Shown: piece after piece, positions 1 through 8,669 of the stretch
How the letters are laid out: each line of letters begins with the position of its first letter
Position numbering within the stretch: position 1 is the first letter of the stretch
Assembly: GCF_900102085.1 (NCBI RefSeq)
Contig: NZ_FMVM01000008.1
Location: 186,001 to 250,000, forward strand
Reading direction: 5' to 3'
DNA length: 64,000 nucleotides
Source of the DNA: Paenibacillus polysaccharolyticus
GTDB taxonomy: Bacteria; Bacillota; Bacilli; Paenibacillales; Paenibacillaceae
Program-made: the position numbers and the translations under genes
The notes under the pieces: generated by a model
What the model was told of the DNA's origin: nothing
Database searches by the model: none
What the model saw: the letters and a program-made list of their open reading frames with translations, nothing else

Positions 1-1
1 G

Positions 2-2416
2 CCGGAGTTGTCCGAGCAGTTTCCTTTGCTCAAAGAACTATTGCAAGGCCTCGGGATCGCGCAGTTTGAACTGGCTGGTTTCGAGGCGGATGATATTATC
101 GGAACGCTGACCAAACGCGCGGATGATGCAGGCAGACAGGTTCTCGTTGTATCGGGTGACAAGGATATGTTGCAACTTGCTTCCGAGCATGTACATATCG
201 GGCTGACGCGTAAAGGGGTTACGGAGATTGAACTGTACGACCCGGCACAGATTAAGGAACGTTACGGTCTGACACCACTACAGATTATCGATCTGAAAGG
301 TCTGATGGGCGATGCTTCCGATAATATTCCGGGTATTCCGGGTGTTGGGGAGAAAACGGCGCTGAAGCTGCTGCACCAGTTTGGATCGGTGGAAGAGGTG
401 CTGAACGGTACGGGTGAACTGAAAGGCAAGATGAAGGAAAAGATTGAAACCCATGCCGAAGATGCACGCATGAGCAAACAGCTGGCGACCATTCACCGTG
501 AGGTTCCGCTGGAACAGACGTGGGATGATATGCAGTTTGATGGATTGAAAGAAGCTAGTGCAGGGCCTGCACTGGTTAAGCTGGAGTTTAAGTCATTGCT
601 GGAGCGTTTGTCCTTTAGCGGTAGCGTGGCTTCCGAGCAAGAGGCTGTTCCGGCGGCTGAGGTTGAATCTACGATTGCAACAGAAGATAACATAGCTGAT
701 CTGATGGATATGTTGGATTCGATCGATGTGCTGCATGTGGAAACGCATGGTGACAATCCGCATCAGGCGAAGCTTGTTGGTCTTGCCGTAGGTGCCGGGG
801 AGAAATATACGTTCATATCTCCGGAATTACTAAAGTCTGATGCGGCAACTCCTGTACGGGAATGGCTTGCAAGTGCCGACCAGCCGAAGCGTGGATATGA
901 TCTGCATCGTGTGGATTTGGCTTTGCATGCACATGGCATTGAATTCGCAGGTGCATCATTTGATGTGCAGCTTGCTGCTTATTTGCTTGACCCGACCGAG
1001 TCGAATCAGACAATCAGCGGGCTGACGTCCAAGTATGGGCTGCCTTCACTGGTTGAAGACGATAGCGTTCTGGGGAAAGGGGCTAAATACAGAGTACCAG
1101 AGGCGGAAGTTCTGGGTGATTTCTTATGCCGGAAAGCCGCTGCGCTGGCCGCGATTATCCCCCTTCAGGAACAAGCGCTGGAGAGCGATGAGATGAATTC
1201 GCTGTTCCATGAGCTCGAAATGCCGTTATCCCGTATTCTTGCCGACATGGAGAAGCAGGGAATCAAGGCGAACACAGAAGACTTACAAGCACTTGGTCGT
1301 GAATTTGAAGGACAGATCGGCAAGCTGATGGCGGAAATCTACAAGTTGTCCGGTACGGAGTTTAATCTGAACTCACCAAGACAACTCGGTGAGATTTTGT
1401 TTGACAAGCTGGGCCTGCCTGTCGTGAAGAAAACAAAAACAGGATACTCCACCGACGCTGAAGTGCTGGAAAAGCTGGCTCCTTATAACGACGTGGTGCA
1501 GCACATTTTGCAATATCGCCAGCTTGCCAAGTTGCAATCCACTTATGTGGAAGGTTTGCTGAAAGAGATATCGGACCGGGATGGCAAGGTGCATACGTTC
1601 TATCGTCAAACCATTGCAGCAACAGGACGACTGAGTAGCCAGTTCCCGAACTTGCAGAACATTCCGATTCGTATGGAAGAAGGACGAAAAATTCGTAAGG
1701 TCTTTGTACCGTCCGAGCCGGGTTGGTCTATTCTCGCAGCCGACTACTCTCAGATTGAACTGCGTGTACTGGCACATATTTCAGATGATGAACGTCTGAA
1801 GGAAGCTTTTGTACATGATATGGATATCCATACGAAGACTGCCTCCGATGTATTCGGCGTGAAGCCGGAGGATGTGGACAGTGACATGCGTCGTTCTGCG
1901 AAGGCGGTTAACTTCGGAATCGTATACGGAATCAGTGATTATGGTCTATCGCAAAACTTGAACATTACGCGGAAAGAAGCAGCACAGTTCATCGATCAGT
2001 ATTTTGAAATATTCCAGGGTGTGCGCCGGTATATGGATGATATTGTGAAGGATGCACGCCGGGACGGTTATGTGAAAACGATGCTGGAACGCCGCCGTTA
2101 TCTGCCCGAAATCAACGCGAGTAATTTCAATCTACGCTCCTTCGCGGAACGTACCGCGATGAACACACCGATCCAAGGTACTGCGGCTGATATCATTAAG
2201 CTGGCGATGGTACAGATGGACGAGGCGCTGCGCGAGCGTAAGCTACAGAGTCGTATGTTACTTCAGGTACACGATGAGCTCGTGTTTGAAGTGCCGGCGG
2301 ATGAACTGGAGCTGATGAAGGAGCTTGTGCCTTCGGTGATGGAAAAGGCGCTTCCGCTGTCGGTGCCGCTAAAAGCCGAAGTTAGCTTTGGTGAGAACTG
2401 GTATGAAGCAAAATAG
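2..2416 (+). CDS. polA: DNA polymerase I (5'-truncated by window edge)
   Basis: DNA polymerase I, which processes Okazaki fragments and fills repair gaps. The reading frame is open from base 2, so the gene starts outside the window; about 80-90 N-terminal residues of the usual 880 are missing. What is visible: the second part of the 5'-3' exonuclease (FEADDIIGTL near base 80, helix-hairpin-helix GIPGVGEKTA near 330), a degenerate 3'-5' exonuclease-like domain (about 670-1230), and the polymerase domain with motif A (DYSQIELR, near 1741), motif B (RRSAKAVNFGIVYG, near 1889) and motif C (VHDELVFEV, near 2269). The proofreading region reads LHVETHGDN and lacks the usual acidic pair, as in Bacillus PolA, so proofreading is probably absent. 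mutM follows after 60 bases, a common repair-gene pairing in this group. Confidence 0.98.
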   Translation, partial: PELSEQFPLLKELLQGLGIAQFELAGFEADDIIGTLTKRADDAGRQVLVVSGDKDMLQLASEHVHIGLTRKGVTEIELYDPAQIKERYGLTPLQIIDLKGLMGDASDNIPGIPGVGEKTALKLLHQFGSVEEVLNGTGELKGKMKEKIETHAEDARMSKQLATIHREVPLEQTWDDMQFDGLKEASAGPALVKLEFKSLLERLSFSGSVASEQEAVPAAEVESTIATEDNIADLMDMLDSIDVLHVETHGDNPHQAKLVGLAVGAGEKYTFISPELLKSDAATPVREWLASADQPKRGYDLHRVDLALHAHGIEFAGASFDVQLAAYLLDPTESNQTISGLTSKYGLPSLVEDDSVLGKGAKYRVPEAEVLGDFLCRKAAALAAIIPLQEQALESDEMNSLFHELEMPLSRILADMEKQGIKANTEDLQALGREFEGQIGKLMAEIYKLSGTEFNLNSPRQLGEILFDKLGLPVVKKTKTGYSTDAEVLEKLAPYNDVVQHILQYRQLAKLQSTYVEGLLKEISDRDGKVHTFYRQTIAATGRLSSQFPNLQNIPIRMEEGRKIRKVFVPSEPGWSILAADYSQIELRVLAHISDDERLKEAFVHDMDIHTKTASDVFGVKPEDVDSDMRRSAKAVNFGIVYGISDYGLSQNLNITRKEAAQFIDQYFEIFQGVRRYMDDIVKDARRDGYVKTMLERRRYLPEINASNFNLRSFAERTAMNTPIQGTAADIIKLAMVQMDEALRERKLQSRMLLQVHDELVFEVPADELELMKELVPSVMEKALPLSVPLKAEVSFGENWYEAK

Positions 2417-2476
2417 ATAAGAAGGGGTCCCGCTGAGCGCCATCTTCCGTTATAATATAAGGGAGGTGAGAATATC

Positions 2477-3304
2477 ATGCCGGAACTACCGGAAGTCGAA
2501 ACAGTCAGAAGAACGTTGAATCAACTTATTGTAGGTAAAACGATTGATTATGTTACCGTTAATTTGCCGCGGATTATTCAGCGGCCTGACGATATAGAAG
2601 CATTTGCATTGGAACTGGCAGGACATACCGTGATTGGTGTAGAGCGCCGGGGCAAGTTCTTACGGATTTTGCTGGACGGGCTTGTGCTGGTCTCCCATCT
2701 GCGGATGGAGGGACGTTATGGTGTGTATCATCAGCACGAAGAGGTGGAGAAACACACTCATGTCATCTTCCACTTCAATGATGGCACGGAATTGCGATAC
2801 AAGGATGTTCGTCAGTTTGGAACGATGCATCTGTTCAGTGCAGGTGAAGAGCTGGTTTCGAAACCGCTCATGAAGCTTGGACTGGAACCACTGGATGAAG
2901 CTTTTACCGTGGACGCGTTCCGCGCTGCAGTGGGGAAACGTACGACAAAAATTAAAGCTGTATTGCTGAATCAGGCATATGTGGTTGGCATCGGGAATAT
3001 TTATGTGGACGAGGCTCTCTTCCGTGCAGGTATACATCCCGAGACGATTGCGAAGACGCTGACCGAAGCACAGCTGAAGGTTTTGCATGAAGCCATTGTG
3101 GCTACGCTGCAGGATGCCGTGAATGCAGGAGGTTCCTCAATCAAGTCATATGTTAATGGGCAAGGCGAGATGGGCATGTTCCAGCATCAGCTGAAAATTT
3201 ATGGCCGTAAAGCCGAGCCTTGCCATACCTGCGGCACATTGATTGAAAAAAGTGTCGTTGGCGGACGTGGGACGCACTTTTGCCCGAATTGTCAACGACT
3301 TTGA
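2477..3304 (+). CDS. mutM: Formamidopyrimidine-DNA glycosylase
   Basis: Bifunctional glycosylase/AP lyase that removes 8-oxoguanine and formamidopyrimidines from DNA. The 275-aa product has the family's usual length. The mature N-terminus PELPEVE supplies the catalytic Pro2 and Glu3 after Met removal. The C-terminal zinc finger is complete (CHTC about residue 250, then CPNC about residue 270). The start ATG at 2477 follows GGGAGGTGAG at 2461-2470 with good spacing. It lies in a co-directional repair/cofactor cluster with polA upstream and ytaF and coaE downstream. Confidence 0.98.
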   Translation: MPELPEVETVRRTLNQLIVGKTIDYVTVNLPRIIQRPDDIEAFALELAGHTVIGVERRGKFLRILLDGLVLVSHLRMEGRYGVYHQHEEVEKHTHVIFHFNDGTELRYKDVRQFGTMHLFSAGEELVSKPLMKLGLEPLDEAFTVDAFRAAVGKRTTKIKAVLLNQAYVVGIGNIYVDEALFRAGIHPETIAKTLTEAQLKVLHEAIVATLQDAVNAGGSSIKSYVNGQGEMGMFQHQLKIYGRKAEPCHTCGTLIEKSVVGGRGTHFCPNCQRL

Positions 3305-3453
3305 TCTCCCGAACCAGAACTGAATCAATGAAATGATGAAATCATAGCACCCTTGGATTCCTCCCTCCATATACTGATATGGCAGAAATAAGCGGGCATA
3401 TACCCATACTGACATCATCAGTTGGCACGTACCGCACAGGGGAGGAATCCGGG

Positions 3454-4218
3454 GTGCTGCATCATTTTATTTCATTACTGGCGCTTGCTTTTGCAGTGAG
3501 TTTAGATGGTTTTGGAGTTGGAATTACATATGGACTTCGGAGGACCAAGATTCCGCTCTTATCCATTGCTATCATTTCGCTTTGTTCGGGATTGGTAATC
3601 GCGTTATCTATGCAGGTTGGTGTGCTCTTATCTCATGTTGTGTCCCCAGAAGTAGCTTCAATTGTGGGGGCTGTCATTCTCATTGTGATTGGTGCGTGGT
3701 CGCTTTTGCAACTGATCAGGCGGCGGGGAAAAGAACGTGAGGAAGCAGAGAGTGAATTGGTGCAGGAGAGATTGTTTCAAGAAAAGGGAACAACGGAATC
3801 AGGGCTTTCATCCAGAAGCAAGAATCAATTAATGGTTCTGGAAGTGCAACCTTCGCCAACGGATGGTTCGGTGGAGCGCATGGTATTTACACTGGAATTG
3901 CGCAAGCTGGGTGTGGTTATTCAAATTTTGCGCAGCCCGTCCAAGGCGGACATGGATAACTCAGGCAGTATCTCCGCACAAGAAGCGATGTGGCTCGGAA
4001 TTGCGCTGTCACTGGATGCCTTTGGTGCAGGTCTGGGTGCGGCATTGCTTGGATTCCCTACGCTGTGGACGGCACTGGTGATTGCTTTGTTTAGCGGGGC
4101 GTTTCTGTCACTTGGCATGAAGGTAGGATTACGGTTTGCAGCACAGCGCTGGATGCAGAAACTCTCAGTTCTGCCGGCCCTGCTGTTAATGATTATGGGA
4201 ATATTCAAGTTGTTTTGA
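3454..4218 (+). CDS. ytaF: Sporulation membrane protein YtaF-like
   Basis: Polytopic membrane protein of the MntP/YtaF type, conserved in spore formers between mutM and coaE. I chose GTG 3454 because GGGGAGGA at 3439-3446 sits 7 bases upstream; the longer frame open from 3379 has no ribosome binding site and no hydrophobic start. About six membrane segments are visible in two halves: three near residues 5-90 and three near 185-254. They flank a charged cytoplasmic loop rich in Arg/Glu. An EF-hand-like stretch (DMDNSGSIS) precedes the second half, and both halves carry the paired SLDxFG motif of the family. The exact transport role is not known to me. Confidence 0.85.
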   Translation: MLHHFISLLALAFAVSLDGFGVGITYGLRRTKIPLLSIAIISLCSGLVIALSMQVGVLLSHVVSPEVASIVGAVILIVIGAWSLLQLIRRRGKEREEAESELVQERLFQEKGTTESGLSSRSKNQLMVLEVQPSPTDGSVERMVFTLELRKLGVVIQILRSPSKADMDNSGSISAQEAMWLGIALSLDAFGAGLGAALLGFPTLWTALVIALFSGAFLSLGMKVGLRFAAQRWMQKLSVLPALLLMIMGIFKLF

Positions 4219-4248
4219 GGAGTAATAAAGCTGTTATGAGGTGAGACG

Positions 4249-4845
4249 ATGAATATAGGCTTAACGGGCGGAATTGCAACAGGCAAAAGCAGTGTTTCCG
4301 CCTATCTGGCCAGTAAGGGAGCGCTGCTCATCGATGCAGATGTTATTGCCCGGGAAGTTATGTTGCCTGGGCATCCCGTTTTGGCTGCCGCTGTCCAGCG
4401 GTTTGGACAAGCTATCTTGAATGAGGACGGAACACTGGATCGGAAAAAGTTAGGGAGTATTGTTTTTCAGCACCCTGAGGAACGTAAAGCGCTTGAGGCC
4501 ATCACTCATCCGGCGATCCGGAAGGAAATGCGTGAGAGAGCGGCTGCATACGAATTGAAACATCCGGACAAGCTGGTGGTGTCGGATATTCCTTTGCTGT
4601 ACGAGTCGGGCCTTGAGGAAGGTTTTACGGAAGTTATGGTCGTATATGTACCTAGAGCAGTACAACTGGAGCGACTGATGAACCGGGATCAGATGACCCA
4701 GGCTGACGCCGAAGCACGCATTGCGGCCCAGATGGATATTGAACGCAAAAAAGAGCGGGCAGATATCGTTATTGATAACAGCGGATCATGGGCTCAGACG
4801 GAGAAGCAGCTTGAATTATTTTTAACGCATAAGGGTTTATTATGA
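4249..4845 (+). CDS. coaE: Dephospho-CoA kinase
   Basis: Phosphorylates the 3'-OH of dephospho-CoA, the last step of coenzyme A synthesis. The 198-aa protein opens with the P-loop GLTGGIATGKSS (residues 4-15), followed by the CoA-binding DADVIAREV. The lid region (MNRDQMTQADAEARI) and the late VIDNSGS motif are present. It overlaps the next gene by four bases (ATGA at 4842-4845), which points to translational coupling. Start ATG 4249 is preceded by GAGGTGAGACG. Confidence 0.97.
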   Translation: MNIGLTGGIATGKSSVSAYLASKGALLIDADVIAREVMLPGHPVLAAAVQRFGQAILNEDGTLDRKKLGSIVFQHPEERKALEAITHPAIRKEMRERAAAYELKHPDKLVVSDIPLLYESGLEEGFTEVMVVYVPRAVQLERLMNRDQMTQADAEARIAAQMDIERKKERADIVIDNSGSWAQTEKQLELFLTHKGLL

Positions 4846-5405
4846 AAATATTGCGTAAAAAACGTGTACTGCTGATCATGTTTGTTTCCTTTGTACTTGT
4901 GTTATTTCTAAATACGAACTGGATGGCTTGGTTTTATCCGATTGAATATAAGGAAGAGATTCGGGCGCAATCCCAAAGTTATGAGGTTGATCCGTTTCTG
5001 ATCGCTTCGATTATCAGGGTGGAGACCAATTTCAAGACCAGTAAAGAATCCAAACGTGGTGCGATCGGACTGATGCAGCTCATGCCGGATACGGCGAACT
5101 GGATTCTGGAACAAGCCAAAATTCCGGATACTTCGCTGGAGGAATTGAAACATGAACCTGGGCGAAATATTCAACTGGGGACATGGTATCTGCGTAATCT
5201 GTCAGACCAGTTCGGTGGCAACGAAATTGTGATGATTGCAGCCTATAATGCAGGACCGGGGAAGGTCAGCAGCTGGTTGAAAAATGGTGTATGGGATGGC
5301 ACGCTTGAAACGGTGAAGGATATTCCTTTTGGCGAGACACGCCACTATGTACAACGGGTTATTTACTATTATAATCAGTATGTGAAGATCTACGATACGT
5401 TCTAG
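4842..5405 (+). CDS. Membrane-anchored lytic transglycosylase (SLT domain)
   Basis: Peptidoglycan lytic transglycosylase, 187 aa. One N-terminal membrane anchor (residues 8-25) is followed by a single SLT domain. The catalytic Glu lies in RVETNF (about residue 61); the family motifs GAIGLMQLMP and IAAYNAGPG follow. It probably cleaves glycan strands outside the membrane. It is coupled to coaE by a 4-base overlap, a frequent arrangement in Paenibacillaceae. No other catalytic domain is present. Confidence 0.93.
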   Translation: MKILRKKRVLLIMFVSFVLVLFLNTNWMAWFYPIEYKEEIRAQSQSYEVDPFLIASIIRVETNFKTSKESKRGAIGLMQLMPDTANWILEQAKIPDTSLEELKHEPGRNIQLGTWYLRNLSDQFGGNEIVMIAAYNAGPGKVSSWLKNGVWDGTLETVKDIPFGETRHYVQRVIYYYNQYVKIYDTF

Positions 5406-5437
5406 AGCGATTGCTCGGAAAAAGATAAGGAGAAGCA

Positions 5438-5478
5438 CGGAGCAGACCGGTAGTGTACCGGCCGCCCCATGCTCCTCT
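5438..5478. terminator. Hairpin between convergent lytic transglycosylase and SASP genes
   Basis: Nested inverted repeat: outer arms GGAGCA/TGCTCC and inner arms ACCGGTA/TACCGG. It lies between the 3' ends of two convergent genes. The run of T on either side is weak, so bidirectional terminator function is likely but not certain. Confidence 0.5.
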
Positions 5479-5503
5479 GTGTAACGTATTACGATGCAGA
5501 TAA

Positions 5504-5725
5504 TTATTGGTATTGACCTGCCAATTGCTGTTCTGCAATTGTTACCAGACGCTTCGTGATGTATCCACCGATCGAACCGTTCTCGTAAGAAGTCATGTTA
5601 CCTTGGTACCCATCTTGTGGGATGCTGATTCCGAGTTCTTGAGCTACTTCATATTTCATTTGCTCCAGGGCTGCGGAAGCTTTAGTTACAACCAAGTTGT
5701 TGGAGTTACCGTTGCTTTGTGCCAT
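5504..5725 (-). CDS. Alpha/beta-type small acid-soluble spore protein
   Basis: A 73-aa DNA-binding spore protein that coats DNA in the dormant spore and is degraded by GPR protease at germination. The family core is plain: ALEQMKYEVAQELGI, then GYxGxxTSxxNGSIGGYITKRLV. The start has a strong ribosome binding site (GAGGAGGTGAAC on the minus strand). On the minus strand about 30 bases further up is CATAATA, close to the sigma-G -10 box CATACTA, which suggests forespore expression. Confidence 0.96.
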   Translation of the reverse strand: MAQSNGNSNNLVVTKASAALEQMKYEVAQELGISIPQDGYQGNMTSYENGSIGGYITKRLVTIAEQQLAGQYQ

Positions 5726-5840
5726 TGCTGTTCACCTCCTCGCGGGTTGGTAAAAGTATTATGTGTCGCGAATGCGATTTTCATTACAAAATATGCTCAG
5801 GGAATATGTGGTAAAAAGTAAAAGTGGGAAGTGATCTAAG

Positions 5841-6308
5841 TTGAAATGTCCTTATTGTGGTTATTTAGGTACCAAAGTGTTGGACTCCAGACCAGCGAAT
5901 GAATCGAAATCCATTCGCCGCCGCCGCGAATGCGAGCAGTGCGCGAGAAGATTTACGACCTTTGAAATGATCGAAGAAACCCCTTTGATTGTCATTAAGA
6001 AGGACGGCAGCCGGGAAGAGTTCAGCCGTGACAAAATTCTCCGTGGTTTGATCCGTGCGTGTGAGAAGCGTCCGGTCTCTGTAGAAACGCTGGAGATGAT
6101 GGTATCTGAAGTGGAGAAGTCACTGCGTAACACAGCAGAAGCTGAGGTAGAGAGCCGTCAGATCGGCGAGCTGTTAATGGAGCAGCTGTTTCCGGTTGAT
6201 GAAGTGGCGTACGTGCGATTTGCTTCGGTGTACCGCCAGTTCAAAGACATTAACATGTTCATGAAAGAACTGAAATCACTGCTGTCCAAAGAAGATCTGG
6301 AGGACTAA
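5841..6308 (+). CDS. nrdR: Transcriptional repressor NrdR
   Basis: ATP/dATP-sensing repressor of ribonucleotide reductase genes, 155 aa as expected. An N-terminal zinc ribbon (CPYCG at residues 3-7, CEQCARRF about residue 31) binds NrdR boxes; an ATP-cone domain follows (residues 49-139, beginning [11 protein letters not shown]). The start is TTG at 5841, forced by the conserved MKCPYCG N-terminus, with GGGAAGTGAT upstream. Divergent from the spore protein gene. Confidence 0.97.
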   Translation: MKCPYCGYLGTKVLDSRPANESKSIRRRRECEQCARRFTTFEMIEETPLIVIKKDGSREEFSRDKILRGLIRACEKRPVSVETLEMMVSEVEKSLRNTAEAEVESRQIGELLMEQLFPVDEVAYVRFASVYRQFKDINMFMKELKSLLSKEDLED

Positions 6309-6422
6309 TGTAGTGGGGGAAAAGGAGAAGAGCAATCCGGAGCTGCATCTGGTATATGCCATGCCGTGTGTGCCCGTAACATGAATGTTCTTCTCCATAG
6401 ATTTCGGTGCTTCAGAAGGGTA

Positions 6423-6451
6423 TTGACAGTCCAGAAGGGATTTTATATGAT
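6423..6451 (+). promoter_or_regulatory. Sigma-A promoter of tRNA-Ala
   Basis: TTGACA at 6423-6428, a 17-base spacer, and TATGAT at 6446-6451, about 60 bases before the tRNA. A perfect -35 and a near-consensus -10 at ideal spacing. Confidence 0.85.
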
Positions 6452-6512
6452 ATAGAAGTCGCCTGTAAAATGAGTTTTTAGCAGTGCTGGACAAGATGTA
6501 ACTTCATATCCT

Positions 6513-6585
6513 GGGGCCTTAGCTCAGCTGGGAGAGCGCATCGCTGGCAGCGATGAGGTCAGGGGTTCGATCCCCCTAGGCTCCA
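6513..6585 (+). tRNA. tRNA-Ala (anticodon GGC)
   Basis: A 73-base cloverleaf: acceptor stem GGGGCCT/AGGCTCC, D arm GCTC/GAGC, anticodon stem CATCG/CGATG with loop CTGGCAG (anticodon GGC), and T arm AGGGG-TTCGATC-CCCCT. CCA is not encoded. The 3' end is the left attachment site of the genomic island that follows. Confidence 0.98.
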
Positions 6586-6586
6586 T
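6557..6586 (+). repeat. attL-like repeat (tRNA-Ala 3' end)
   Basis: Thirty bases covering the T arm and acceptor 3' strand of tRNA-Ala. They match 15031-15060 in 26 of 30 positions, with an identical 15-base core from GTTCGATC to CCTAG. The tRNA-borne copy keeps the gene functional. Confidence 0.75.
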
Positions 6587-6599
6587 ACTCGTAGAGAAT

Positions 6600-6621
6600 C
6601 CGCTGATACAGCGGGTTTTTT
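6600..6621 (+). terminator. Terminator after tRNA-Ala
   Basis: CCGCTG-ATA-CAGCGG stem-loop followed by GTTTTTTC. Confidence 0.85.
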
Positions 6622-6744
6622 CGTTTGTCTAGACGTTGACTGTGAACGTGGACGACTCGCAGATATGCGCTCCACGCATCGCAGATACACGCGCCTAATC
6701 CCTCGTTTTCTTACCGCAATTATTATCGAAGGAGACGGTATGGA

Positions 6745-7090
6745 ATGGATAAACGAAAAGGAAGAACAATTAAGAGCGAGCGCACATCGACGCGCTTACA
6801 ACATTCGTTAGACTATTTGTTCGATTATTACTACCAGGCGAAGAAGTCAGAAGGGCGCGCAGAGAATACGTTAAAGACATACGTACAGAATTACAATTAC
6901 TTTTGTGAATTTTTGGATAAGCATAAGATCATTCGCGACATTCGGAATATCAACGTTGAAGTAGGACGTGATTACATAATTTGGTTACGCGATGAAAAGC
7001 GGAGATTTAGTGATAACTGTAACGTTCCGGAATCTGTTCGCACTGTGGGACTGCTTCCGAAATCAATTAACATACGCATTAAGATTTTCT
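6745..7090 (+). pseudogene. Tyrosine recombinase/integrase, N-terminal fragment
   Basis: About the first 113 residues look like the N-terminal part of a phage-type integrase: a charged start, then a SAM-like core-binding domain (ENTLKTYVQNYNYFCEFLDK, ending LLPKSINIRIK). After that, the frame runs to a stop at 7227 but no longer encodes integrase: bases from about 7090 are the antisense strand of a lipoprotein pseudogene. The whole catalytic domain with the R-H-R-Y residues is missing. ATG 6745 follows AAGGAG at 6729-6734. Its place next to the tRNA-Ala att site fits an integrase that once used that site. Confidence 0.7.
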
Positions 7091-7095
7091 TCGTT

Positions 7096-7907
7096 TATTT
7101 ACCGCCGAGCGCTTCGCACGCATCTATTACATTCTTGAATGCCTTCTTTTCTGCACTCGTAATTTTGTGCGGTCATCTTAGTATTGTTGTCCGCTATAAC
7201 GGAGTATGGCCTTGTCTGACGCGATAATTGTACGGATCATATCGAGATCATCCGCCGATGGAGTCACATCGTACCTTTCCCATATGCCTCCTACGTCGTA
7301 ATCGCGGTCAACTCCAGAGAACCCTGGGGTGATCATATACTTATCGTTTCCAGACCGGAAAATGTATTGATGAAGAGCTAATCATCTGCGGCGTATTGTA
7401 TTTTAAAACGTAAAAAGGGATCTTGACCTTCCTTGACTCCTATGTATAAGACGTTGTTAGTATTGACATACTTAGTTGTGGATTTGTCGTAATATTTACA
7501 TAGTTGGACAGCGCCTTATTGATATTCGCTTCGCGCGTTTGTTCCGCTTTCTTGACTTCTGCGGCCTCCTTAGCGTTGGCTTCGTTTTGCTTTGCGTCAA
7601 TCTTGGCGATTAGTTTTTTAACTTCATTGATTTCTTTGACGTCCGGGTAATCAAATATTAAGCTTTCTAAGACTTTCTTTGCGACTGTTCGTAACCATCT
7701 TTAATGTCTGTCTTTGCGCGCGCCAGTACAATAGCGGCATTTTCCTTCTTAATCTTCGATCGTTTCTAATTTTTGTTCTGCAATCGCTTGTTCCGCGGTG
7801 TTTACGACTGATTCAACGTCATTTTTGGTAGTCTGAGGTGCGGTTGTAGTTGCTGCGCATCCTGTCAGCAGTAACATTGCGAGTATAGTAGTCCATACTG
7901 GCTTCAT
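7096..7907 (-). pseudogene. Frameshifted lipoprotein gene
   Basis: On the minus strand a lipoprotein signal peptide starts at ATG 7907 (MKPVWTTILAMLLLTGCAA, lipobox LTGC). The mature part is acidic and Lys/Ala-rich (coiled-coil-like AKQNEANAKEAAEVKKAEQ), then a compact C-terminal domain containing YIGVKEGQDPFLRF, YMITPGFSGVDRDYDVGG and KKAFKNVIDACEALGGK, ending near 7096. These pieces lie in different frames: the first frame stops near 7749, and further shifts fall near 7690, 7500, 7380 and 7190. So the gene is broken in several places. The family is unknown to me; similar lipoproteins occur in Bacillus phage-like elements. Its 3' end abuts the integrase remnant tail-to-tail. Confidence 0.7.
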
Positions 7908-7969
7908 TGCACGCCCCATTATAGGTAATATTGTCCGAATTATATTGGGTGTGTGGGAAGAACACAAGG

Positions 7970-7999
7970 AAAAAGACGCAGCCTGTTTTTGACTGCGCC
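7970..7999 (-). terminator. Terminator of the Hol_Tox-like gene
   Basis: On the minus strand GGCGCAG...CTGCGTC (one G-U pair) is followed by TTTTT. It lies 80 bases past the toxin stop codon. A similar minus-strand terminator with the same GAAAAAGACGCAG motif occurs at 9773-9800. Confidence 0.65.
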
Positions 8000-8006
8000 G
8001 ATGGTA

Positions 8007-8035
8007 TTGCATGAATTGGCGGTAAGGGTTATGCT
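8007..8035 (+). promoter_or_regulatory. Candidate promoter of an antisense RNA to the toxin
   Basis: TTGCAT at 8007-8012, 17 bases, TATGCT at 8030-8035. The predicted start near 8042 leads into the plus-strand terminator at 8055-8090, giving a short RNA (about 50 nt) complementary to the toxin stop codon and 3' UTR. Confidence 0.4.
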
Positions 8036-8054
8036 ATTTAAGAATGATTGACAC

Positions 8055-8090
8055 GGTAGCTACTCTTGGCGGGGGAGCTACCTCTTTTTT
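8055..8090 (+). terminator. Plus-strand terminator inside toxin 3' end
   Basis: GGTAGCT (8055-8061) and AGCTACC (8076-8082) form a 7-bp stem followed by TCTTTTTT. It overlaps the stop codon of the minus-strand toxin gene, a layout seen in convergent type I toxin-antitoxin pairs. Confidence 0.75.
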
Positions 8091-8188
8091 GCGTGTAAAA
8101 AGAAAATAACTGAAGTAATGAATGCCAACATTGCAAAAATTAATATTCCGAAGTTCAGCATTACATCAAGTGCTTCGTACGTGCTCAT
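8078..8188 (-). CDS. Holin-like small toxin (Hol_Tox family), 36 aa
   Basis: A 36-aa peptide: MSTYEALDVMLNFGILIFA is its first half, then MLAFITSVIFFLHAKKR. It has one membrane segment (about residues 10-31) and a basic tail. The N-terminal TYEALxxMLxFG pattern is the signature of the putative holin-like toxin family (type I toxin-antitoxin and prophage peptides of Bacilli). The ribosome binding site is strong (GAGAAAGGTGGTGATGAG before the ATG at 8188). It has its own terminator at 7970-7999, so the mRNA is monocistronic. Expression should be toxic by membrane damage; a short antisense RNA from the opposite strand may control it. Too short for most gene finders. Confidence 0.8.
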   Translation of the reverse strand: MSTYEALDVMLNFGILIFAMLAFITSVIFFLHAKKR

Positions 8189-8269
8189 CTCATCACCACC
8201 TTTCTCGTAAATTAGTTTAACTGACCAATTTATATTCTGCTACAACTTTTAGTAGGGGGCTTATTTTTA

Positions 8270-8298
8270 TTGACATTATCTAAAAAATATGGTATTAA
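8270..8298 (+). promoter_or_regulatory. Orphan sigma-A promoter
   Basis: TTGACA at 8270-8275, 17-base spacer, TATTAA at 8293-8298. No gene begins for more than 500 bases downstream, so it may drive a small RNA or a long leader to the genes at 8839-9663. Confidence 0.5.
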
Positions 8299-8669
8299 AA
8301 AAGGCGGTTAACTGATTTAATTAAGTATATATCTTCTTAAACGCAGTGAATGAAATAATTATAGAAACTTTTTTGTTTTATTTTAAAATATTTTTAAAGT
8401 TTTTTTAATGCCATAGCTTCAAGACCTCCAATTCATTTCTAACCCTCAACACTTTTGTAGTATACATGGATAAAATTTTTCTTTCAAAGCGTAAATTAGG
8501 CGACTAAGTATTTTAACAACGATTGCTTACGATGCTCCAAGTTTGTTCAAATACTTCTTAAAGTTTTTAAAAATCTTTCTCCACTCAGCGAAGTGAGTTT
8601 ATTTTTCCAAACATTTCAGCGATGTGCTAAACAGTCTCGAAGCAGTACGATCTTCTCGATGCTCTGAAT

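Noticed and set aside
1373-1777. Long antisense frame within polA
   Set aside because: It is the shadow of conserved polymerase-domain codons; no start signals and no coherent protein.
5507-5821. Plus-strand frame over the spore protein gene
   Set aside because: It is the antisense of a clear SASP gene with a strong ribosome binding site on the minus strand.
7749-8012. An 87-codon minus-strand frame as one gene
   Set aside because: Only its part from ATG 7907 is protein-like (lipoprotein signal). The upstream part crosses the toxin terminator, and the frame ends by a shift inside the lipoprotein pseudogene.
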